NCBI GenBank assembly: GCA_934394665.1 | Contig: CAKRRS010000044.1 | Coordinates: forward strand, 1 to 20,805 | Length of the DNA: 20,805 bases | Direction: 5' to 3' | Source of the DNA: an uncultured Acetatifactor sp. | GTDB taxonomy: Bacteria > Bacillota > Clostridia > Lachnospirales > Lachnospiraceae | The notes under the pieces: model-generated | What the model saw: only the letters and a program-made list of their open reading frames with translations | Told to the model about the DNA's origin: nothing | Databases searched by the model: none | Position numbers and translations under genes: made by a program | In this document: in pieces, positions 1-6,624 of the stretch | How positions within the stretch are numbered: position 1 is the first letter of the stretch | Layout: every line of letters starts with the position of its first letter

Positions 1-160
1 GGAAAGTGGCCAGGTGCTTCCCGGCATGATGAAAACCACTGTATCACTTTTCATTAGAAAATTCACACCTGGAGACGCGACATCAAGGAATGATGTTCCG
101 TTCGCCGCGGACGTTCGTGGGGGTTACGACAACCCTACGTTACGAGCCATGCACTCAATT
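1..160 (+). other. Gene-free left edge with possible structured RNA (3' part)
   Basis: No convincing protein is encoded here. Several complementary segments nest: 10-16 (CCAGGTG) with 66-72 (CACCTGG); 29-35 with 48-54, closing a 12-base loop; the loop bases 36-40 (CCACT) can pair with 5-9 (AGTGG), which would make a pseudoknot with the outer helix; 80-85 (ACATCA) with 91-96 (TGATGT); and 121-125 (GGGTT) with 131-135 (AACCC). The helices and loops are seen in the sequence. That they form an RNA is inference. I do not recognise a tmRNA, RNase P, 6S, SRP RNA or riboswitch consensus. No U-tract terminator follows before the ylxM promoter. The strand is uncertain because the complement can fold too. 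Confidence 0.35.
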
Positions 161-199
161 TATATAACAAAGAATAGCAAAGGTGTAAAGAAAAAATAC

Positions 200-228
200 T
201 TGACACCTATGACTTTCTATAGTATGAT
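200..228 (+). promoter_or_regulatory. Sigma-A promoter for ylxM-ffh
   Basis: TTGACA at 200-205 and TATGAT at 223-228 are separated by exactly 17 bases, a near-perfect housekeeping promoter. Transcription would begin near 235. That is only about 12 bases before the ATG at 247 but about 39 before the ATG at 274, which helps decide the ylxM start. Confidence 0.88.
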
Positions 229-273
229 AGCCAAGGTGCATATCGCATGACCTATAGAAAGGCACTGGATAAG

Positions 274-615
274 ATGGACAGGATTTTGGAACAGAATCTG
301 TTGTATGACTTTTACGGAGAACTTCTTACGGAGCATCAGCGGAGAGTGTATGAAGATGCAGTATATAATGATATGTCTCTTGGTGAGATCGCGGGAGAAC
401 AGGGCATCAGCAGACAGGGCGTCCATGATCTGATCAAGCGCTGCGACCGGATCCTACAGGATTACGAGAGCAAGCTACATCTGGTGGAACGCTTCATGGC
501 AGCCAAGGAGAAGATCGGTGAGATCGAGAAGCTGACCACAGACGATGACACAAATCCTAAGGAGCGCATGGAACGCATCCGTGAATTATCCGGATCCCTT
601 TTAAAGGAATGGTAA
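274..615 (+). CDS. ylxM: YlxM family putative helix-turn-helix protein, SRP-associated
   Basis: This is a small (113 residue) acidic helical protein of the YlxM/UPF0122 family, which lies beside ffh in Firmicutes and has been linked to signal recognition particle function. The core motif [14 protein letters not shown] is followed by a helix-turn-helix-like segment ([20 protein letters not shown]) and a coiled C-terminal helix. An upstream in-frame ATG at 247 would add nine residues, but it would leave a leader of only about 12 bases after the predicted transcription start. The ATG at 274 is preceded by AGAAAGG (256-262) and matches the usual family N-terminus, so I prefer it. The stop codon overlaps the ffh ribosome binding site (AAGGAG, 614-619), so the two genes form an operon. 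The role as an SRP partner or regulator is family knowledge and is not visible in the sequence. Confidence 0.9.
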   Translation: MDRILEQNLLYDFYGELLTEHQRRVYEDAVYNDMSLGEIAGEQGISRQGVHDLIKRCDRILQDYESKLHLVERFMAAKEKIGEIEKLTTDDDTNPKERMERIRELSGSLLKEW

Positions 616-625
616 GGAGCAGCAA

Positions 626-1996
626 ATGGCATTTGAAAGTTTAACAGACAAACTCCAGAATGTTTTCAAAAACTTAAGAAGCAAGGGCCGCCTGACAGAA
701 GAGGATGTAAAGTCTGCATTGAAAGAAGTCAAGATGGCACTCCTGGAGGCCGATGTTAACTTCAAGGTTGTCAAGCAGTTCGTAAAGGCAGTGGAAGAAC
801 GTGCCATTGGCCAGGATGTCATGAACGGTCTGAATCCAGGGCAGATGGTGATCAAGATCGTAAATGAAGAAATGGTAAGCCTCATGGGCAGTGAGACCAC
901 AGAGATCGCCATGCAGCCCGGCAAAGCTATTACCGTTATCATGATGGCAGGTCTTCAGGGTGCAGGTAAGACCACCGCGACAGCCAAGATCGCCGGTAAG
1001 CTGAAGCTGAAAGGCAAAAAGCCTTTACTGGTAGCCTGCGACATTTACCGTCCCGCAGCAATCGAACAGCTGCAGATCAACGGTAAGAAACAGGAAGTGG
1101 ATGTGTTCTCCATGGGAACAGATCATAAGCCTGCCGAGATCGCGAGGGAAGCCATTGCGTATGCTGAGAAAAACGGTCACAACGTAGTAATCCTGGATAC
1201 CGCCGGACGACTTCATGTAGATGAAGACATGATGGCAGAGCTTCAGGAGATCAAAGAGACCGTGACGGTGCATCAGACACTTTTGGTAGTAGATGCCATG
1301 ACCGGTCAGGATGCCGTGAATGTGGCAAAAGAGTTTGATGAAAAGGTCGGAGTCGACGGCGTGATCCTGTCCAAAATGGACGGGGATACCAGAGGCGGTG
1401 CCGCACTTTCCATCAAAGCGGTCACCGGTAAGCCGATCCTCTTCGTAAGTATGGGTGAGAAGCTGTCTGATCTGGAACAGTTCTATCCCGACCGTATGGC
1501 AAGCCGTATCCTTGGTATGGGCGATGTATTATCCCTCATTGACAAGGCACAGGCAAGCATCGACATCGATGAAGAGAAGAGCCGTGATATGGCCGGACGC
1601 ATGAAGAAGGGTAAATTCGACTTCGAAGATTATCTGGAGAGCATGAAGCAGATGCGCAATATGGGCGGTTTGTCCAGTATTCTGGGAATGCTTCCCGGCA
1701 TGGGCATCAAGGCATCGGATCTGGAAGGTGCGATTGATGAGACACAGATGAAACGCACCGAGGCCATCGTTTTATCCATGACGAAAGAGGAACGCCGGAA
1801 TCCCAAAATCCTGACACCTCAGAGAAAACACCGTATCGCAAAAGGTGCCGGTGTGGATATCGCAACGGTAAACCGGTTTATCAAACAGTTCGAACAGACC
1901 CAGAAGATGATGAAGCAGTTCGGCGGCGGTAAAAAAGGCCGCGGCGGAATGTTCGGCGGAGGAAGGTTCCCCGGTATGGGTGGCAGATTTTTCTAA
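626..1996 (+). CDS. ffh: Signal recognition particle GTPase Ffh
   Basis: Ffh binds SRP RNA and emerging signal sequences on ribosomes and hands them to FtsY at the membrane. The 456 residues show the usual order: N-domain helices (1-100), a GTPase domain with P-loop GLQGAGKTT (109-117), DIYRPAA near 137, DTAGR (191-195) and SKMDGD (249-254, in place of the common TKLDGD), and then a methionine-rich M domain (about 300-440, with clusters such as MKQMRNMGG and GMLPGMG) that binds RNA and signal peptides. The tail is glycine/phenylalanine-rich (GGGRFPGMGGRFF). The length is typical. The start has AAGGAG six bases upstream, and the gene lies ten bases after ylxM. It is transcribed with ylxM from the promoter at 200-228. 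Confidence 0.98.
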   Translation: MAFESLTDKLQNVFKNLRSKGRLTEEDVKSALKEVKMALLEADVNFKVVKQFVKAVEERAIGQDVMNGLNPGQMVIKIVNEEMVSLMGSETTEIAMQPGKAITVIMMAGLQGAGKTTATAKIAGKLKLKGKKPLLVACDIYRPAAIEQLQINGKKQEVDVFSMGTDHKPAEIAREAIAYAEKNGHNVVILDTAGRLHVDEDMMAELQEIKETVTVHQTLLVVDAMTGQDAVNVAKEFDEKVGVDGVILSKMDGDTRGGAALSIKAVTGKPILFVSMGEKLSDLEQFYPDRMASRILGMGDVLSLIDKAQASIDIDEEKSRDMAGRMKKGKFDFEDYLESMKQMRNMGGLSSILGMLPGMGIKASDLEGAIDETQMKRTEAIVLSMTKEERRNPKILTPQRKHRIAKGAGVDIATVNRFIKQFEQTQKMMKQFGGGKKGRGGMFGGGRFPGMGGRFF

Positions 1997-2079
1997 GCAT
2001 TACTTAACTTAAGTCCGATATGAACAAACAGTTCTTATCATATAAATTATTTTATTTTTATTCAATGGAGGAAAAAGAA

Positions 2080-2325
2080 ATGGCAGTAAAGATCAGATTA
2101 AGAAGAATGGGACAGAAGAAGGCTCCTTTTTACAGAATTATCGTAGCAGATTCCCGTTCTCCCAGAGACGGTAGATTCATCGAGGAGATCGGTACCTACG
2201 ATCCTTCCACCGATCCTTCCACTTTCAAGATCAACGAAGAGCTGGCTAAGAAGTGGTTACAGAACGGTGCTCAGCCTACCGAGCAGGTTGCTAAGCTTTT
2301 CAAGGTTGCAGGAATCGAGAAATAA
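2080..2325 (+). CDS. rpsP: 30S ribosomal protein S16
   Basis: The 81 residues begin [20 protein letters not shown], the conserved S16 N-terminus, and continue with [21 protein letters not shown] and [13 protein letters not shown]16 is needed for assembly of the 30S subunit body. The reading frame stays open upstream to an ATG at 2020, but the true start is 2080: GGAGG at 2067-2071 lies eight bases before it, and the family begins there. The 83 bases after ffh are AT-rich and include a possible -10 (TATAAA, 2041-2046) without a good -35, so a weak internal promoter is possible but not shown. khpA follows after 31 bases, as in many Firmicutes. Confidence 0.98.
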   Translation: MAVKIRLRRMGQKKAPFYRIIVADSRSPRDGRFIEEIGTYDPSTDPSTFKINEELAKKWLQNGAQPTEQVAKLFKVAGIEK

Positions 2326-2356
2326 GTTCTAAATATCTATTCATCGGAGGTGGATT

Positions 2357-2584
2357 ATGAAGGAACTAGTAGAAGTAGTTGCAAAGGCACTCGTTGATAA
2401 TCCGGATGAAGTAGTTGTAACTGAGAAGACAGAAGGGAAAAATATCGTCCTTGAACTTCATGTAGCTGCGTCCGATATGGGTAAGGTGATCGGTAAGCAG
2501 GGACGTATTGCAAAAGCAATCCGCTCCGTTGTGAAGGCAGCATCATCCAAAGACAACACAAGAGTGGACGTTGAGATCGTTTAA
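2357..2584 (+). CDS. khpA: KH-domain RNA-binding protein KhpA
   Basis: This 75-residue single KH domain protein has the signature VIGKQGRIAKAIR; the GxxG loop is G46-K47-Q48-G49. It matches the YlqC/KhpA family (UPF0109), a small RNA chaperone that in other Firmicutes pairs with KhpB and affects cell division and envelope synthesis. The ribosome binding site GGAGG (2346-2350) is well placed. Its position between rpsP and rimM is the standard Firmicutes order. A strong intrinsic terminator follows its stop codon by about 30 bases, so it is probably the last gene of most transcripts from upstream. The partner khpB is not in this window. Confidence 0.95.
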   Translation: MKELVEVVAKALVDNPDEVVVTEKTEGKNIVLELHVAASDMGKVIGKQGRIAKAIRSVVKAASSKDNTRVDVEIV

Positions 2585-2612
2585 TTCAAGTTAGAAGATC
2601 ACAGACGTTGAG

Positions 2613-2648
2613 CGGAGAAACATACAGATGTGTGTTTCTCCGTTTTTT
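2613..2648 (+). terminator. Intrinsic terminator between khpA and rimM
   Basis: A stem of 13 pairs (one G-U) joins 2613-2625 to 2630-2642 around an AGAT tetraloop and is followed by six T (2643-2648). CGGAGAAACA pairs with TGTTTCTCCG. It divides a cluster that is often read as one operon. Confidence 0.92.
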
Positions 2649-2677
2649 GGCTATCAGCCGGAATGGAGTAAGACTAT

Positions 2678-3190
2678 ATGGAAGATCTGTTACAGGTCGG
2701 CATTATCACTTCCACCCATGGGGTGAGAGGGGAAGTAAAGGTATATCCCACCACGGATGATCCCAGAAGATTCCGCAGACTGAAGGAAGTCGTTCTGGAC
2801 ACCGGCAAAGAAAAACAGAATCTGGAAATCGAAGGCGTCAAGTTCTTTAAGCAGTTTGTAATTCTGAAATTCAAAGGACTGGACAACATAAATGATATAG
2901 AAAAGTATCGTCAGAAGAGTCTGTATGTGACGCGTAAAAATGCGGTACGTCTGCAGAAAGATGAGTATTTTATCGCAGATCTGATCGGTCTTAAGGTACA
3001 GGACGAGGACGGTAAGAAATTAGGTATCGTAAAGGATGTCATCGAGACCGGTGCCAATGATGTCTATGAGGTGGAAATGGCAGACGGTAAGAGTCTGCTT
3101 TTGCCTGCCATCAAACAGTGTATTCTGAACGTAGATGTGGAGAGCGGCACGATGCAGGTACATGTATTGGAAGGACTGCTTGACTTATGA
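2678..3190 (+). CDS. rimM: Ribosome maturation factor RimM
   Basis: RimM binds S19 and helps the 30S head mature. The 170 residues show the N-terminal RimM barrel (QVGIITSTHGVRGEVKVYPTTDDP, residues 5-28) and a C-terminal PRC-barrel (from about residue 95: DEYFIADLIGLKV, then GANDVYEVEM and LLLPAIKQCI). The length is typical. The start is preceded by TGGAG (2664-2668). No clear promoter is visible between the terminator at 2613-2648 and this start, so expression may depend on read-through. The stop TGA overlaps the trmD ATG (ATGA at 3187-3190), which implies translational coupling with trmD. Confidence 0.96.
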   Translation: MEDLLQVGIITSTHGVRGEVKVYPTTDDPRRFRRLKEVVLDTGKEKQNLEIEGVKFFKQFVILKFKGLDNINDIEKYRQKSLYVTRKNAVRLQKDEYFIADLIGLKVQDEDGKKLGIVKDVIETGANDVYEVEMADGKSLLLPAIKQCILNVDVESGTMQVHVLEGLLDL

Positions 3191-4572
3191 TGAAGTTTCA
3201 TATTCTGACCCTGTTTCCGGAGATGGTCAGACAGGGGCTTGCAACCAGTATCTTGGGACGGGCGGCGGAGAAAGGTCTGATTGACGTTGATGCGGTGAAC
3301 ATCCGGGATTATACACAGGATAAGCATGGAAAAGTCGACGATTATACTTATGGCGGCGGTGCCGGAATGCTGATGCAGGCACAGCCGGTGTATGATGCAT
3401 ACAGGGCGGCAGCCGGCGACAGGAAAGTACGCTGTGTCTATCTGACCCCACAGGGAGAACCTTTTACCCAGAAAAAAGCAAGAGAACTGTCCGGAGAAGA
3501 GGAACTCGTATTGCTTTGCGGCCATTACGAGGGGATAGATGAGCGTGTACTGGAAGAAATAGTCACGGATTACATTTCTATCGGAGATTATGTCCTCACC
3601 GGGGGAGAACTGGCTGCCATGGTGGTCGTGGATGCTGTGGCGAGACTGGTACCCGGAGTACTCAACAATGAGGAATCCGCCGAGACAGAGAGCTTTCATA
3701 ACGATCTGCTGGAATATCCGCAATATTCCAGACCTGAGGAGTGGCATGGGAAAAAAGTGCCGGAAGTACTGTTATCCGGAAATCATAAAAAGATCACAGC
3801 CTGGCGTCTGGAGCAGTCTGAGAGACGCACAGAGGAACGCAGACCGGATCTCTATGTGAAATATCAGGAGAAACAACAAGTCATCAAAAAGCTTTCCGCA
3901 AAGAAACGCATCTTTATTCATATGATGGAGACGTTGTCCAGAGGTTGTGGAGAGGTTCTCTACGCGGAAGGAAAAAATGTACTGATCTATCTGCCACAGA
4001 TCGGTAACGCCATGCTGAATGCAGAGGATGAGGAACATCTGGAAAAAATGCTTCCCCTGATTCCGGCAGAAGTTGCAAAACACAGTATGGTGACGGTAAC
4101 GGACAGGTGGAATGACAGGATCAGTAAGACGCTCGGATATCATGGCAGTATGCAGTGCTCCCAGGCCTGCTATACCCGGGGAGAACCGCTTCCGGTGAGG
4201 CACAAGGATATCAGACAGCTGACAGGAGCCGAGGTCCCTTATGTGGCGGAACATTATCATCTCGGAGATGATGAATATGTCAGAGAGCGGATCGGTGCAG
4301 GAGCGGTGTTCGGTATCTATGTGGAAGGAAAACTTTGCGGCTTTATCGGCAGTCACGATGACGGCAGCATGGGAATGTTGTACGTAGACGAGAACTATCG
4401 CAGGCAGGGACTGGCAGCGTCTCTGGAAGGATATCTGATCAATAAACAAAGAGAACAAGGATACATTCCGTATGCTCATATTGTGGATGGAAATGAAGCA
4501 TCCATACGTTTACAGGAGAGGCTGGGATTGAATCTCTCGGAACCTGTGATCTGGTGGCTTTTCCGGGATTAA
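3187..4572 (+). CDS. trmD: TrmD tRNA (m1G37) methyltransferase fused to a GNAT-like acetyltransferase domain
   Basis: Residues 1-240 are a complete TrmD, the knotted SAM-dependent enzyme that methylates G37 of tRNAs. Visible marks are KFHILTLFPEM at the start, the knot segment GDYVLTGGE (133-141), the catalytic aspartate D173 in FHNDLLEYPQYSRPEEW, and the basic ending ERRPDLYVKYQ. Most TrmD proteins stop near there. This one runs on in the same frame to 461 residues. The added half looks like a two-part GNAT protein of the glycine N-acyltransferase/FR47 type: a degenerate first part (about 250-330), then GAVFGIYVEGKLCGFIGSH, the acetyl-CoA loop RRQGLA (405-410) and a closing NEASIRLQERLGL segment. 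No ribosome binding site or stop lies at the junction, so this is a true fusion in the sequence. The substrate of the added domain is unknown. The start could be 3187 or 3190 (two adjacent ATG codons). Confidence 0.95.
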   Translation: MMKFHILTLFPEMVRQGLATSILGRAAEKGLIDVDAVNIRDYTQDKHGKVDDYTYGGGAGMLMQAQPVYDAYRAAAGDRKVRCVYLTPQGEPFTQKKARELSGEEELVLLCGHYEGIDERVLEEIVTDYISIGDYVLTGGELAAMVVVDAVARLVPGVLNNEESAETESFHNDLLEYPQYSRPEEWHGKKVPEVLLSGNHKKITAWRLEQSERRTEERRPDLYVKYQEKQQVIKKLSAKKRIFIHMMETLSRGCGEVLYAEGKNVLIYLPQIGNAMLNAEDEEHLEKMLPLIPAEVAKHSMVTVTDRWNDRISKTLGYHGSMQCSQACYTRGEPLPVRHKDIRQLTGAEVPYVAEHYHLGDDEYVRERIGAGAVFGIYVEGKLCGFIGSHDDGSMGMLYVDENYRRQGLAASLEGYLINKQREQGYIPYAHIVDGNEASIRLQERLGLNLSEPVIWWLFRD

Positions 4573-4580
4573 AATAAAAC

Positions 4581-4609
4581 TTGCATTTTATAGACCTTTA
4601 TGGTAAAAT
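4581..4609 (+). promoter_or_regulatory. Extended -10 promoter for rplS
   Basis: TTGCAT (4581-4586) and TAAAAT (4604-4609) are separated by 17 bases. TG lies one base before the -10 (4601-4602), giving an extended -10. Transcription should start near 4616, leaving a leader of about 75 bases. Confidence 0.85.
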
Positions 4610-4628
4610 CTGAATGTTGTGAAAACGA

Positions 4629-4672
4629 GATGGTCCTCTGTTACCGAATAAGGGGTATTAAGAACATCCATT
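4629..4672 (+). promoter_or_regulatory. Structured rplS leader, probable L19 leader
   Basis: Stacked helices are visible: 4630-4633 (ATGG) with 4668-4671 (CCAT), 4639-4642 (TGTT) with 4663-4666 (AACA), and 4643-4645 (ACC) with 4654-4656 (GGT). The hairpin lies between the promoter and the ribosome binding site AAGGAGG. An L19_leader RNA family is described upstream of rplS in Firmicutes and is thought to mediate autoregulation. Position and fold fit it, but I have not run a covariance model. Confidence 0.6.
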
Positions 4673-4690
4673 TTATGAAGGAGGCTCATT

Positions 4691-5038
4691 ATGAGTAATA
4701 TTATCAAAGAGATCGAAGCAGAACAGTTAAAAGAGACCGTTGACCAGTTTGAAGTCGGCGATACCGTTAAGGTATACGGCAAGATCAAAGAGGGTAACCG
4801 TGAGAGAATCCAGGTATTCGAAGGTGTTGTACTGAAGAGACAGGGCGGCAGCAACAGAGAGACTTTCACTGTAAGAAAGACTTCCAACGGTATCGGCGTA
4901 GAGAAGACATGGCCTTTACACTCTCCCAACGTAGAGAAGATCGAAGTTGTAAGAAGAGGTAAGGTAAGACGTGCAAAGCTGAATTACTTAAGAGATCGCG
5001 TTGGTAAGAAGGCAAAGGTTAAGGAATTAGTGAAATAA
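4691..5038 (+). CDS. rplS: 50S ribosomal protein L19
   Basis: L19 sits at the 30S-50S interface. The 115 residues carry the family pattern: [56 protein letters not shown], and [21 protein letters not shown]. The length is normal. The ATG follows AAGGAGG (4678-4684) by six bases. The gene has its own promoter, folded leader and terminator, so it behaves as a single-gene unit inside the cluster, which suits a protein made in ribosomal amounts and possibly feedback controlled. Confidence 0.98.
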   Translation: MSNIIKEIEAEQLKETVDQFEVGDTVKVYGKIKEGNRERIQVFEGVVLKRQGGSNRETFTVRKTSNGIGVEKTWPLHSPNVEKIEVVRRGKVRRAKLNYLRDRVGKKAKVKELVK

Positions 5039-5055
5039 TTGCATTGACCGGTGAG

Positions 5056-5089
5056 GGCAGCTGTTTTATGACAGCTGCCTTTTATATTT
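5056..5089 (+). terminator. Intrinsic terminator after rplS
   Basis: GGCAGCTGT (5056-5064) pairs perfectly with ACAGCTGCC (5071-5079) around a six-base loop and is followed by a T-rich run (TTTTATATTT). The run overlaps the -35 box of the next promoter. Confidence 0.92.
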
Positions 5090-5116
5090 GAAAAAGAATC
5101 CCGGATATGATACACT
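5088..5116 (+). promoter_or_regulatory. Promoter for lepB1 and the following operon
   Basis: TTGAAA (5088-5093) and TACACT (5111-5116) have a 17-base spacer and TG one base before the -10 (5108-5109). The -35 lies in the T-rich tail of the rplS terminator. An overlapping TATGAT (5106-5111) is an alternative -10 but would have a poor -35. Confidence 0.75.
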
Positions 5117-5154
5117 TAAAGTCTGTAAATATATTTGTTAGATAGGATGTAAAA

Positions 5155-5730
5155 GTGAGAAATAAGGGATTAAGTTTTTACAAGAAAAAGAAAAAAATCA
5201 GTCAGGAACTGGTCAGAGAGATTTTCAGCTGGATCTTTGGAATTGCCTTATCTGTTTTTCTGGCCGCTGTTGTGGTCATTTTCCTTGGAAAATCCACCAG
5301 GGTAGTGGGAATGTCTATGGAACCTGCGTTGGAGAACGGACAGCAGATATTCATTGACCGTTTTCTGTATATTTTATCATCTCCGAAAGACGGGGATGTT
5401 GTTGCGTTTTTGCCGAATGGCAACGAAAACTCTCATTATTATATTAAGAGGGTGGTTGCCGGACCGGGAGACAAGGTGAGGATTGCCGGTGGGGCACTGT
5501 ATGTGAACGGTCAGGAAAGCAAATGGGTAACGGAGAAGATTCTGGATCCGGGGATTGCCGAAAATGAAATTCTTCTTGGCAATAAAGAGTATTTTTGCAT
5601 CGGTGACAATCCCAACAACAGTGAAGACAGCAGGTCTGCCAATATCGGACCGGTGGAGGAACAGGACATCATAGGAAAAGTCTGGTTTCATTTAAAGTCT
5701 TCTTCCGATGGCATGGGTTTTGTGAAATAG
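5155..5730 (+). CDS. lepB: Type I signal peptidase (first copy)
   Basis: This is a membrane-bound serine protease that removes signal peptides from secreted proteins outside the membrane. The 191 residues show a basic N-terminus (FYKKKKKISQ), one membrane helix (about 25-46), and the catalytic pair: S54 in GMSMEPAL and K98 in YYIKRVVAGPGD. The later family box GDNPNNSEDSR is also present; the usual form is GDNR.NS.DSR. The start codon is GTG at 5155, with AGGAT seven to eleven bases upstream; no in-frame ATG fits. It has its own promoter directly after rplS. A second signal peptidase is encoded 895 bases downstream; the two share the fold but differ clearly in sequence. This first copy has a longer basic cytoplasmic end and an asparagine (GDNP) where an arginine usually follows. 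Confidence 0.95.
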   Translation: MRNKGLSFYKKKKKISQELVREIFSWIFGIALSVFLAAVVVIFLGKSTRVVGMSMEPALENGQQIFIDRFLYILSSPKDGDVVAFLPNGNENSHYYIKRVVAGPGDKVRIAGGALYVNGQESKWVTEKILDPGIAENEILLGNKEYFCIGDNPNNSEDSRSANIGPVEEQDIIGKVWFHLKSSSDGMGFVK

Positions 5731-5781
5731 ATGAGAAGTCCTGTGTGGGAAACTGCAGGAGTGGAAAGGTATGGTTTTTAG

Positions 5782-6621
5782 ATGAATTATCAGTGGTACC
5801 CCGGTCATATGACCAAAGCAAGGCGTATGATGCAGGAAAATATAAAGCTTATAGATCTGGTGATCGAACTGGTGGATGCGAGAATTCCCGTCAGCAGCAG
5901 AAATCCGGATATCGATGAACTCGGAAAAGGAAAATCACGGATCATTTTGTTAAACAAATCCGATCTGGCAGATCCTGCTTGGAATAAGAAGTGGGTAGAT
6001 TATTTTTCCGAAAAAGGAATGGGCGTATTGGAGATCAATTCCAAAACAGGCATGGGCATCAAATCAATCCAGGGACTGGTACAGGAAGTCTGCAAAGAAA
6101 AAATCGAGCGTGACAGAAAACGCGGAATTGTAAATCGCCCGGTGCGTGCGATGGTAGTGGGCATTCCTAACGTGGGAAAATCCACCTTTATCAATTCTTT
6201 TGCCGGAAAAGCCTGCGCAAAAACGGGGAACAAACCCGGTGTCACCAAGGGAAAACAGTGGATTCGTCTGAATAAAGGACTGGAGCTGTTAGACACGCCC
6301 GGTATTTTGTGGCCGAAATTCGAAGACCAGCAGGTGGGAATGCGTCTGGCATTCATCGGCTCCATGAATGATGAAATACTGATTCCGGATGAACTGGCAT
6401 GTGATTTGATCAGTGAACTTCAAAGGCTGTATCCAAAATCCCTGCGTGATAGATATGATGCCGATCCGGAAAGAAAACCGATAGAAATACTGGAGGAGGT
6501 AGCGGAGAGTCGTAAGTGTTACAGCAAAGGGGAACAGAAAGATCTTGAAAAAGCCGCCGGCATCCTGATCGATGATTTTCGGAGTGGGAAGCTTGGAAGA
6601 ATGACACTGGAGAGGATATAG
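5782..6621 (+). CDS. rbgA: Ribosome biogenesis GTPase RbgA (YlqF)
   Basis: RbgA is a circularly permuted GTPase needed for late maturation of the 50S subunit. The permuted motif order is seen directly: G4 NKSD (58-61) comes first, then G1 GIPNVGKST (127-135), a G2-like KPGVTKGKQWI, and G3 DTPG (171-174). The N-terminal WYPGHMTKARRMM is the family hallmark. The C-terminal helical domain contains the long conserved stretch around MRLAFIGSMND. The 279 residues are typical. A GGAAAGG run lies about twelve bases before the ATG, a little far. The gene lies three bases before the second lepB and shares its operon, the same rplS-(lepB)-rbgA-rnhB order seen in other Firmicutes. Confidence 0.97.
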   Translation: MNYQWYPGHMTKARRMMQENIKLIDLVIELVDARIPVSSRNPDIDELGKGKSRIILLNKSDLADPAWNKKWVDYFSEKGMGVLEINSKTGMGIKSIQGLVQEVCKEKIERDRKRGIVNRPVRAMVVGIPNVGKSTFINSFAGKACAKTGNKPGVTKGKQWIRLNKGLELLDTPGILWPKFEDQQVGMRLAFIGSMNDEILIPDELACDLISELQRLYPKSLRDRYDADPERKPIEILEEVAESRKCYSKGEQKDLEKAAGILIDDFRSGKLGRMTLERI

Positions 6622-6624
6622 ATT

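Noticed and set aside
1..54. Leftward start (minus strand ATG at 54) open to the window edge, 18 codons
   Set aside because: Too short to identify; an AGGTG 11 bases upstream on that strand is only a weak binding site. A divergent gene cannot be excluded without more sequence.
1..100. Possible cobalamin riboswitch, from CCACTG and CCTGGAGAC
   Set aside because: The GGGAAGGC core and the usual order and spacing of the B12 box are absent, and the strong promoter downstream argues against a riboswitch controlling ylxM.
14..250. Open frame of 78 codons on the plus strand at the left edge, ending in an ATGA overlap with the ATG at 247
   Set aside because: It runs through the strong promoter at 200-228, has no ribosome binding site or family-like composition, and overlaps the folded segment. 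The ATGA is probably chance.
2020..2079. Longer rpsP start at 2020
   Set aside because: The added 20 residues are low complexity and the family begins at MAVKIRL, behind a GGAGG site.
3064..4479. Long minus-strand open frames across rimM and trmD (227 and 235 codons)
   Set aside because: They lie opposite well-identified genes, lack plausible starts and show no family resemblance, so they are shadows of the coding strand.
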